This document shows positions 4,241 to 9,772 of a stretch of 9,772 nucleotides of DNA, piece after piece. The stretch covers positions 1 to 9,772 of the forward strand of contig DATEUW010000013.1 in assembly GCA_035282925.1 (NCBI GenBank), in the 5' to 3' direction. The notes under the pieces were generated by a model. The model made no database searches, was not told the DNA's origin, and saw only the letters and a program-made list of their open reading frames with translations. Position numbers and translations under genes: made by a program. The DNA is from ASMP01 sp035282925. GTDB taxonomy: Archaea; Nanobdellota; Nanobdellia; Pacearchaeales; GW2011-AR1. The stretch's first letter is position 1. Each line of letters begins with the position of its first letter.

Positions 4241-5524
4241 TTATTTCTTCTTTCCTGCGATAATCTTCTTTTTTCCACCCATATATTTCTGCAGGACAGC
4301 AGGAATCTTTATGCTCCCGTCTTTCTGCTGGAAGTTCTCAAGAATCGCGACCATAATTCTTGATGTGGCAAGCGCCGTATTGTTCAGGGTATGAAGAACA
4401 TAGCGCTCCCCTTTTTTTGAAATTCCGCGAATGTTCAGATCCCTTGCCTGGTAATCTGTGCAATTGCTCAGGCTCCCCACTTCTCCATAGGTCTTTGTGG
4501 TTGGCCTCCAGACCTCGATATCTTCTGTTCTCGCTTTCCAGTCTCCAAGGTCAGCAGTGCACATCTCAAGAATCCTGTAAGGAAGCTTCAGTTTCTTTAT
4601 GATTTCCTCTGCATTTTTTCTCAGCTCTTCATAGTACTTCCAGGAGTCTTTTGGTTTGCAGAATATGAATTGCTCGACTTTGTTGAACTGGTGCGTTCTC
4701 CAGAGCCCTTTTTCATTGATTCCGTGAGAGCCAATCTCTTTCCTGAAGCTCATGCTGTAGCCGAAGAACTTCAGGGGAAGTTTTTCTTCCGGAATTGTCT
4801 TATCTGCCAGCATCCCAAGAATTGCATCTTCTGCAGTTGGAATAAGATAAAGATCCTCGCCTTCAATCTTGTAAAGGGCATTTTCAAAGGCTTTGAAGTC
4901 CCCCTTTGCCATTTCAACTCTCTTATTTACCATCAGGGAAGGTTCAATATACTCATAGCCCTTTTTTTCCATGAAATCCACAGCGAAATTTATCAGTGCC
5001 CTGTTCAGAAGGGCAAGGTCTTTTTTCAGGTAATAAAATCCATGTCCGGCAACTTTTGCAGAAGCATCAAAATCGCCCAAATCCAGGGATTCAATCAGCT
5101 CGACATGGGTTCTGGCAGGGAATTTTAACTTCGTCTTTGCGCCAACAACCTTCCTCACCTTGTTGTTCTTCTCGCTTTTTCCGACAGGAACCTGTGGGTG
5201 CATCAAATTAGGAATCTCTAAAAGCCTTTTGCTTAGTGATTCATACAGGTCTTTTTCCTCGGTTTCCAGATCTTTAAGTTTCTCGGGAATTTCCCTTGCC
5301 TTTCTTATCAGGGAAGAAGCATCTGCCTTTTTCTTCTTGGCCTGATTAATCTGCTCTGAAATGCTGTTCCTTTCGTGCCTCAGCTTGTCTGCCTTAAGCT
5401 TCACTTCTCTCCATTGCTCATCCAACTCGAGAACATCGGAAACAATTTTTTCATTTCTTCCCTTTTTCTTCATGTTGGCCCTGTAAACTTCCGGCCTTTC
5501 CCTCAGGTCTTTCAGGTCAATCAT
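4241..5524 (-). CDS. serS: Seryl-tRNA synthetase
   Basis: This 427-residue enzyme attaches Ser to tRNA-Ser (class II). The N-terminal long antiparallel coiled coil that grips the tRNA-Ser variable arm spans about residues 28-105. The catalytic core contains the serine-site TAE at 230-232. Motif 2 runs through FRKEIGSHG (260-268) and RTHQFNKVEQF (276-286). Motif 3 is the segment TLNNTALATSRIMVAILENF (379-398) with the ATP-binding Arg389. This is the common SerRS type, not the rare zinc-dependent methanogen type, since the usual coiled coil and motif spacing are present. The C-terminus is a short Lys-rich tail (GGKKKIIAGKKK). Length is normal. A TATA (CTTTAAATAG on the minus strand, about 5545-5554) lies about 25 bases before the ATG at 5524. 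The GAGG directly touching the ATG is too close to act as a Shine-Dalgarno sequence, so a leaderless start is likely. Confidence 0.97.
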   Translation of the reverse strand: MIDLKDLRERPEVYRANMKKKGRNEKIVSDVLELDEQWREVKLKADKLRHERNSISEQINQAKKKKADASSLIRKAREIPEKLKDLETEEKDLYESLSKRLLEIPNLMHPQVPVGKSEKNNKVRKVVGAKTKLKFPARTHVELIESLDLGDFDASAKVAGHGFYYLKKDLALLNRALINFAVDFMEKKGYEYIEPSLMVNKRVEMAKGDFKAFENALYKIEGEDLYLIPTAEDAILGMLADKTIPEEKLPLKFFGYSMSFRKEIGSHGINEKGLWRTHQFNKVEQFIFCKPKDSWKYYEELRKNAEEIIKKLKLPYRILEMCTADLGDWKARTEDIEVWRPTTKTYGEVGSLSNCTDYQARDLNIRGISKKGERYVLHTLNNTALATSRIMVAILENFQQKDGSIKIPAVLQKYMGGKKKIIAGKKK

Positions 5525-5544
5525 CCTCTGATTAGGAAAATATT

Positions 5545-5554
5545 CTATTTAAAG
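5545..5554 (-). promoter_or_regulatory. TATA box of serS
   Basis: The minus strand reads ACTTTAAATAG in this stretch, about 25 bases upstream of the serS ATG at 5524. Confidence 0.55.
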
Positions 5555-5653
5555 TTTGTTAGTAATAAAGCAATTTTAAACAAATATAAAATCCTCGACA
5601 TCATGTTTATCCTTACTTAAAATTACCCAGGCTAAATTTAACGAATTGGAAAA

Positions 5654-5664
5654 CGTTTAAAAAC
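5654..5664 (+). promoter_or_regulatory. TATA box of the five-helix membrane protein
   Basis: CGTTTAAAAAC is centred about 26 bases upstream of ATG 5685, in the 160-base divergent spacer shared with serS. Confidence 0.55.
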
Positions 5665-5684
5665 AAAAAAAGCCAAGATTAGGC

Positions 5685-6347
5685 ATGGCTTTCACCGATT
5701 TCACTTCTGACTTGATTCTCGCATATAATGGATTTTTATCCTTGCTTTCCCCGTTTTTCCAGACTTTCTTCAATCTCTTCTTTCTGGCATTGATGATATT
5801 TCTTTACGCGACTTTTGTCTGGAAACTCCACAGGTTCATTTCTAAAAAAAATATCCTGGACCTGGACCTCAACAGGTACAACACGGCAGAGCATCCGACA
5901 AACGCAAAGGTGGTTGCAGGCGCCCTTTACTTTCTGGAGTATGCAATAATCCTGCCTTTCCTGATTTTTTTCTGGTTTTCTATATTCGGTATATCCCTTA
6001 CAATCTTCACAGACCTCGAGGTGGGCACAATTCTCGTCATTTCAACAGTTATAGTTGCAGCGATAAGAATAACTTCCTATTCCAACGAAGTCATAGCAAA
6101 AGAAGTCGCCAAGCTCCTGCCCTTGACCCTGCTGGCAATTTCCCTCCTCGTTCCTGGATTCTTTGAATTCGAGAGGGTTTTGAACAACATAAACCAGATT
6201 CCCGGCTTCTTGAGCCAGATATTTTATTACCTTGGATTTATCATGCTTCTGGAAATAATTTTGAGGTTCTTCGATTTCATTTTTTCAATGTTTGGCCTTC
6301 AGAGCGATAAAACCTCTGATGAAACTTCTGAGGAAAAGAAACGCTAG
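5685..6347 (+). CDS. Five-helix integral membrane protein, function unknown
   Basis: The 220-residue product has hydrophobic segments at about residues 24-47, 82-107, 113-130, 144-162 and 178-202. A polar cytoplasm-like loop lies between the first two (HRFISKKNILDLDLNRYNTAEHPTNAK), and a short, charged, probably disordered tail (SDKTSDETSEEKKR) ends it. The SKKNILDLDLNRYN loop is unusually polar and may be the conserved functional part, but I recognise no family and no transporter or enzyme signature. With five helices and a charged C-tail, the N- and C-termini would lie on opposite sides if all segments span. It is divergent from serS, with its own TATA, and convergent with the Kef-type antiporter. 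Neighbourhood gives no functional clue beyond another membrane protein beside it. Coding status is secure from its length and composition. Confidence 0.8.
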   Translation: MAFTDFTSDLILAYNGFLSLLSPFFQTFFNLFFLALMIFLYATFVWKLHRFISKKNILDLDLNRYNTAEHPTNAKVVAGALYFLEYAIILPFLIFFWFSIFGISLTIFTDLEVGTILVISTVIVAAIRITSYSNEVIAKEVAKLLPLTLLAISLLVPGFFEFERVLNNINQIPGFLSQIFYYLGFIMLLEIILRFFDFIFSMFGLQSDKTSDETSEEKKR

Positions 6348-6383
6348 AAAAAAGTAAAAAAGTCAGATTAAAAAAATAAAAAA
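6348..6383 (-). terminator. T-rich terminator region of the antiporter gene
   Basis: Just after the antiporter stop, the minus strand carries several T-runs (TTTTTTATTTTTTT and then TTTTTTACTTTTTT). Archaeal RNA polymerase terminates at such runs without needing a hairpin. The region also separates the convergent membrane protein gene. Confidence 0.5.
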
Positions 6384-6397
6384 GGATTGATTGCTGA

Positions 6398-8104
6398 TTA
6401 ATCTTTCTCAATAGTCGGGTGCTCCTGCCCTCTTGCATACCTTGCTTTTAACATCTCTATATGCCTTTCCTTTTCTTCACGATAACCTGCCTCGTCTGTC
6501 TTTATTATGGCGAGCATCCTCGCGACATATTCTCCTCCGAGGAAATGTGGTGTTAAGACATAGCTCGCCCCTTTCTTGTAAAGATCAAGGGCGTCATCGA
6601 TGCTGTGCGCTCTGAGAATCACTATCGCTTTTTTATTTACCATTCTTATGTTCTCTATGAGGAAAGAATTTGTCGCAAAATCCGGAATCGTAGACACTGC
6701 AATCTCTATCCTGTTCAGGGGAAGTTCGCCGAGAAGGGCATCGTCATCGATATCCCCGTAAATAGCGGGAATTCTCAGCTTCTTCAGGTCAGATACCACA
6801 TCCGGATTGTAATCAACAACAAGATAATTCTTCTTTATTTTTTTCAAAGAAGCTAAGATGCTGAATCCTATCCTGTTGTATCCGAAAAGAATGGCGTCGA
6901 TGTTCTTTTCTTTTAATTTTTTCTCTGTTACAATCTTTTTTTCAAATAAGCTGAGATATTTCGACAGCTTTTGGTAGAGTTTCTCGGAATACATCACCAT
7001 ATAAGTGCAGCCACCGATTGTTATCAGCCCTATAAAAGTCATGAGAGACAAGACTTCTGATGAAATATGGCCGACTCTAACTCCAAGAGCTATGAGTATC
7101 AGGGAGAATTCGCTTATCTGGGCAACTGTTAGGCCTGCAAGGAAGTTTGTTTTTTTTGTGTAACCTAAAAGAGCCATGAGAGACATCACTATCAGGGGAT
7201 TTCCCACAAGGATTAGAAATGAAAATATTGCTGCCGGGACTATCAGTCCGCTGATGTTTCCTATAGTCATCTGCGCTCCAAGAAGAAGGAAGAAAGATAT
7301 GAGGAAAAAATCCCTCAGTGGCTTTAGCCTGGAGCTCATCTCGAGGCTGTAAGGAGACATGGAAAGAAGAACTCCTGCGATTAGTGCTCCGACCTCTATG
7401 GAAAGTCCTGCATAGAAGAAAAGGGAAGCAAGCCCGAGGCCCCATGCTATGGAAAACACGAAAAGGAATTCCTGTGATTTGCTGAAAAAATCCTGGAATC
7501 TCGGAAGGAGGAAAATGCTCACCGGCGCGAGGACAGCAACTATGGCAATGCCTTTCAGAAGGGTGAATCCAATCTGGCTGGCAATGTCCCCACCGGAAGC
7601 AACTGCAGAGACGATGATGAGGATTATGATTGCAACGAGGTCCTGAACAAGAAGGAATCCTATCGAGATTTTTCCATAAAGTGTATACAAATCACCTTTA
7701 TCTGAAAGGAGCTTCATTATTATGATTGTGGAGGAAAAGCTTATCGCCATTGCAATATACACAGAAGTGAGCATGGAAAATCCGAGCAAGGTGCCTATGA
7801 AATATCCGAGAAGAAAGGTGAAAATTATCTGCCCTATTCCGGTAATGAGGGAAATTTTACCGACTTCCTTTATGACTTTTGGTGAAAGGTGCAATCCAAC
7901 GATAAAGAGGAGAAAAGCTATCCCGAATTCAGAAAATATGCCTATCGCATCTATTCCCGGCAGAATCCCGAGGAAAAACGGGCCTGCAATAATTCCCGAG
8001 ATGATGTATCCTATGATGAGCGGCTGCTTCAGTATCCTTATGATAAGAGAGACAGCAAGAACAATCAGGATAATCAGGCTTATTTGATTAAATACTTCCA
8101 CCAT
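6398..8104 (-). CDS. Kef-type CPA2 cation/proton antiporter with TrkA-N (RCK) domain
   Basis: This 568-residue protein has an N-terminal transporter domain (about residues 5-375) with around a dozen membrane helices. It is typical of the monovalent cation:proton antiporter-2 (KefB/KefC/GerN) group, including the LLVQDL segment (151-156) whose Asp155 aligns with the conserved ion-site Asp. Residues about 402-535 form a cytoplasmic Rossmann-type TrkA-N/RCK domain: beta1-loop FGYNRIGFS (407-415), VVDYNP (429-434) ending in the acidic residue that binds nucleotide ribose, and GDIDDDALL (450-458). The glycine loop reads GYNRIG rather than GxGxxG. No TrkA-C domain follows; instead there is a charged tail of about 30 residues. 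Members exchange K+ or Na+ for H+ under nucleotide control and support ion and pH homeostasis. It is divergent from the uS10 gene across 76 bases. An AAGTGA sequence four bases before the ATG is a weak SD candidate. Ion specificity cannot be told from sequence. Confidence 0.92.
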   Translation of the reverse strand: MVEVFNQISLIILIVLAVSLIIRILKQPLIIGYIISGIIAGPFFLGILPGIDAIGIFSEFGIAFLLFIVGLHLSPKVIKEVGKISLITGIGQIIFTFLLGYFIGTLLGFSMLTSVYIAMAISFSSTIIIMKLLSDKGDLYTLYGKISIGFLLVQDLVAIIILIIVSAVASGGDIASQIGFTLLKGIAIVAVLAPVSIFLLPRFQDFFSKSQEFLFVFSIAWGLGLASLFFYAGLSIEVGALIAGVLLSMSPYSLEMSSRLKPLRDFFLISFFLLLGAQMTIGNISGLIVPAAIFSFLILVGNPLIVMSLMALLGYTKKTNFLAGLTVAQISEFSLILIALGVRVGHISSEVLSLMTFIGLITIGGCTYMVMYSEKLYQKLSKYLSLFEKKIVTEKKLKEKNIDAILFGYNRIGFSILASLKKIKKNYLVVDYNPDVVSDLKKLRIPAIYGDIDDDALLGELPLNRIEIAVSTIPDFATNSFLIENIRMVNKKAIVILRAHSIDDALDLYKKGASYVLTPHFLGGEYVARMLAIIKTDEAGYREEKERHIEMLKARYARGQEHPTIEKD

Positions 8105-8120
8105 TTTTCACTTCTTTTTC

Positions 8121-8152
8121 TTGTATAAATTAGGAAGACAACATTTTTAAAC
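8121..8152. promoter_or_regulatory. Shared divergent promoter of the antiporter gene and uS10 gene
   Basis: The 76-base spacer holds TTTTTAAAC at 8144-8152. TTTAAA is symmetrical, so it can serve as a TATA toward uS10 (about 32 bases before ATG 8181) or toward the antiporter (about 44 bases before its ATG). A second minus-strand TATA, ATTTATACAA (8121-8130), is about 22 bases from the antiporter ATG. Two overlapping divergent promoters are likely. Confidence 0.4.
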
Positions 8153-8180
8153 TATTTCTCAATTTTATCTTTACAAGAAA

Positions 8181-8489
8181 ATGCCGAAAGTTCGTATAAA
8201 ATTAAACAGCATAGACATAGGAATGCTCAATAATATTTGCGAATCTATAAAAGATATTGCAAAAAAAGCAGGAATCGTCATCTCAGGGCCTGTGCCACTG
8301 CCTACGAAAAGGCTGAAGGTAACGACGAGAAAAAGCCCTTGCGGAAACGGGACAGCAACTTTTGACAATTTTGAGATGAGAATCCACAGAAGGCTTATCG
8401 ATTTGCCTGCAAACGAGAAAGTCCTCCATCACATAATGAGGATGCAGATTCCGAAGAACGTGAGCATCAAGATAGAGATGAAGGATTGA
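8181..8489 (+). CDS. rps10: Ribosomal protein uS10, archaeal type
   Basis: The 102-residue product matches archaeal/eukaryotic S10 (eukaryotic S20) in length and sequence. It opens with KVRIKLNSIDIGMLNNICESI and continues to the GPVPLPTKR segment with the conserved proline-rich turn (about 37-44). The long loop TTRKSPCGNGTATFDNFEMRIHRR contacts 16S rRNA in the small-subunit head, and the protein closes with LHHIMRMQIPKNVSIKIEMKD. The archaeal character is seen in the SPCGNGTATFDNFEMRIHRR loop. In many archaea the gene follows EF-1alpha; here it stands alone between a divergent antiporter gene and thyX, in line with broken-up ribosomal operons. The next gene has its own TATA, so it is probably monocistronic. 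Confidence 0.96.
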   Translation: MPKVRIKLNSIDIGMLNNICESIKDIAKKAGIVISGPVPLPTKRLKVTTRKSPCGNGTATFDNFEMRIHRRLIDLPANEKVLHHIMRMQIPKNVSIKIEMKD

Positions 8490-8511
8490 TTATATTTTTT
8501 ACCACAGATTT

Positions 8512-8523
8512 CTTTATAAAAAG
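8512..8523 (+). promoter_or_regulatory. TATA box of thyX
   Basis: CTTTATAAAAAG is centred about 26 bases before ATG 8542. It supports this start and predicts a leaderless message that includes the downstream kinase-like gene. Confidence 0.6.
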
Positions 8524-8541
8524 AAAGGGTTTTTTCCTTTT

Positions 8542-9474
8542 ATGGGAGAGGAAAATACCAAACCAAGTTCAATCCCAAGAGTTATTGTTCCAGCACTTGA
8601 GGAAATACTTGGAAGCCCTTTTCCTGTTCTTGACGATGGTTTTATAAGAGTTATAGATTATCTGGGAAATGATCAAGCAATTGTTCAAGCAGCGAGAGTA
8701 TCTTATGGGGCTGGGACAAAAAAAGTAAGCGAAGACCGGGGTCTTATAAGATACCTAATGAGACACAGGCACACAACCCCATTTGAAATGGCTGAAATTA
8801 AATTCCATATAAGGATTCACATGGATGCATGGAGGCAATGGATAAGGCACAGAACTGCGAATGTGAACGAATATTCAACGAGGTATTCTCTAGCTATAGA
8901 CATATCTGATGCTCAAAGAACCCCCCCAGATGAATGGAGACTTCAATCTCCATCAAACATGCAGGGAAGCAGCGGATTTTTTTCTGTACAGGAGGGGGAA
9001 GAATTCAGCAGAGAGGAAAGAAAATTACAGGAACATGCCAGGAGGGTATATAACCGAAGGATTGAAAAGGGGATGGCGAGAGAACAGGCAAGAAAAGACC
9101 TGCCATTATCAACTTATACAGAAGCTTACTGGAAAATAGATTTGCACAATCTGCTGCATTTTTTGAGTTTAAGGATGGATCCTCATGCGCAGCTGGAAAT
9201 TAGACGATATGCCGATGTTATTGGAAAAGAAATTGTGGCAAAATGGGTTCCTTTGACATGGGAGGCATTTCTGGATTACAGAATAAATTCAATGACATTA
9301 TCTGGTCCTGAGATTAAAATGCTAAGGGAGATGGGGGTATTTGATAATTTTAATGTAGATAATTTAGATAATTACAGAAAAGCTGGCTTTGTTAGTGACA
9401 AAAAAGGGGTGCCTGAACTGACAAGAGAGGGCAAAGAAGTCCAGGAAAAACTAAGAAAGTTAAGGGGTGAATAA
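8542..9474 (+). CDS. thyX: Flavin-dependent thymidylate synthase ThyX
   Basis: ThyX methylates dUMP to dTMP using methylene-tetrahydrofolate, FAD and NADPH. The signature RHRX7S is at residues 102-112 (RHRTANVNEYS), followed by TRYS. The upstream RHRHTTPFE block (74-82) and the downstream substrate/flavin-binding region (RKDLPLSTYTE from R184; HNLLHFLSLR 202-211; HAQLEIRRYA 215-224) are all present, so the enzyme should be active. At 310 residues it is longer than the compact bacterial enzymes of roughly 220-250. The extra length lies in an internal polar insert (about 120-165) and a C-terminal extension (about 245-310), which starts INSMTLSGPEIKML and ends in charged helix. Such longer forms are known in the family. 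A seven-C run at 8921-8927 lies in the frame, which remains open through it. A kinase-like gene follows after 14 bases, probably in the same transcript. Confidence 0.96.
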   Translation: MGEENTKPSSIPRVIVPALEEILGSPFPVLDDGFIRVIDYLGNDQAIVQAARVSYGAGTKKVSEDRGLIRYLMRHRHTTPFEMAEIKFHIRIHMDAWRQWIRHRTANVNEYSTRYSLAIDISDAQRTPPDEWRLQSPSNMQGSSGFFSVQEGEEFSREERKLQEHARRVYNRRIEKGMAREQARKDLPLSTYTEAYWKIDLHNLLHFLSLRMDPHAQLEIRRYADVIGKEIVAKWVPLTWEAFLDYRINSMTLSGPEIKMLREMGVFDNFNVDNLDNYRKAGFVSDKKGVPELTREGKEVQEKLRKLRGE

Positions 9475-9488
9475 GATTTTTACTTAAA

Positions 9489-9772
9489 ATGACAGAAAGG
9501 GGGCATAGTTATCATGGATTGTGGATTAATTTTGAAGCTGGGGAGGGCGCAGGAAAAGGGATACAGCAAGGACTTTTGGTGGATTATTTAAAAAATAGGG
9601 GTTTTGTTGTTCAGTCGGGAAGAGAACCGGGAACTATAGAGGCAGGAGAAAGAATAAGAAGACTTTTGTTGGATCCAGACATACCAAAGCTTAATCCTAA
9701 AACAGAGATGCTGTTATTTATAGGTGCAGGGATAGAATTTTTTGAGCAATTGGTAAAGCCTTCTCTGGAAAA
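9489..9772 (+). CDS. tmk: Thymidylate kinase-like protein, N-terminal part (runs off window)
   Basis: ATG 9489 is 14 bases after the thyX stop and opens a frame to the window end (94 complete residues), so the pair is probably co-transcribed. The layout matches dTMP kinase, which turns dTMP into dTDP: a P-loop region INFEAGEGAGKGIQQGLL (13-30), the helix and VVQSGREPGTIEAGERIRRLLL region (43-64) corresponding to the REPGGT block, and the LNPKTEMLLFIGAGIEFFEQLVKPSLE end (about 71-94). Two features are unusual. The P-loop has Ala for the first Gly and GKGI instead of GKTT or GKGT. The segment aligning with the usual LLFAADRAQ reads LLFIGAGIE, so the dTMP-contacting Arg is absent. It could be a divergent dTMP kinase, or a related nucleotide or nucleoside kinase. 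The LID region is outside the window. Confidence 0.8.
   Translation, partial: MTERGHSYHGLWINFEAGEGAGKGIQQGLLVDYLKNRGFVVQSGREPGTIEAGERIRRLLLDPDIPKLNPKTEMLLFIGAGIEFFEQLVKPSLE

Noticed and set aside
7077..7445. 122-codon frame within the antiporter gene on the same strand, different frame
   Set aside because: It lies wholly inside the antiporter coding sequence. Its Arg/Ser/His/Pro-rich product is what an off-frame reading of membrane codons gives, and it has no start signals.
8921..8927. Run of seven C in thyX as a possible frameshift
   Set aside because: The reading frame continues through it with conserved ThyX motifs on both sides, so the gene is intact as given.
1..9772. CRISPR array, transposon ends, toxin-antitoxin or other defence genes
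   Set aside because: I looked for regularly spaced repeats, transposase motifs (DDE, HUH), nuclease signatures and paired small genes, and found none that could be supported.

Overview
The window looks like a chromosomal segment of an archaeon, most likely a DPANN lineage of the Woesearchaeota/Pacearchaeota/Nanoarchaeota kind. The evidence is an archaeal-type uS10, a SerRS with the archaeal-looking motif 3, a tRNA-Asp gene with no encoded CCA, and strong TATA elements about 25-28 bases upstream of most start codons, usually without a Shine-Dalgarno sequence (leaderless messages). The phylum is an inference from overall character; the archaeal assignment is much firmer.

Layout. Bases 1-192 hold the Tyr-rich C-terminal end of an unidentified + strand gene. 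A very small acidic-protein gene follows (302-400, +), whose stop codon overlaps the stop of a convergent membrane-anchored matrixin-like metalloprotease with a C-terminal CARDB domain (397-1308, -). Next on the minus strand are a second small Lys-then-Asp/Glu-rich protein (1491-1631) and a circularly permuted ribosome-biogenesis GTPase (1705-2550). Bases 2590-3220 form the most accessory-looking part: a tRNA-Asp(GTC) gene, a 137-residue orphan gene just past its 3' end, and a 12-bp copy of the tRNA 3' terminus about 550 bp further on, embedded in a hairpin followed by a T-run. This resembles the footprint of a very small element integrated at a tRNA gene.

Bases 3325-4223 carry an orphan protein and an ICMT/PEMT-family membrane methyltransferase, each with its own promoter. 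Convergent to them is seryl-tRNA synthetase (4241-5524, -). A five-helix membrane protein of unknown function (5685-6347, +) is convergent with a Kef-type CPA2 cation/proton antiporter carrying an RCK/TrkA-N domain (6398-8104, -). Divergent from the antiporter is uS10 (8181-8489, +), then flavin-dependent thymidylate synthase ThyX (8542-9474) and, 14 bases later, the start of a thymidylate-kinase-like protein cut by the window edge.

Most genes appear to be single transcription units with their own TATA box. The clear functional pair is thyX plus the kinase-like gene (dUMP to dTMP to dTDP), although the kinase-like protein has substitutions in its P-loop and in its predicted dTMP-binding segment. 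SerRS, tRNA-Asp, uS10 and the GTPase are translation functions scattered among membrane and orphan genes. No CRISPR array, transposase, integrase or obvious defence system is visible. No gene-free stretch exceeds 300 bases.
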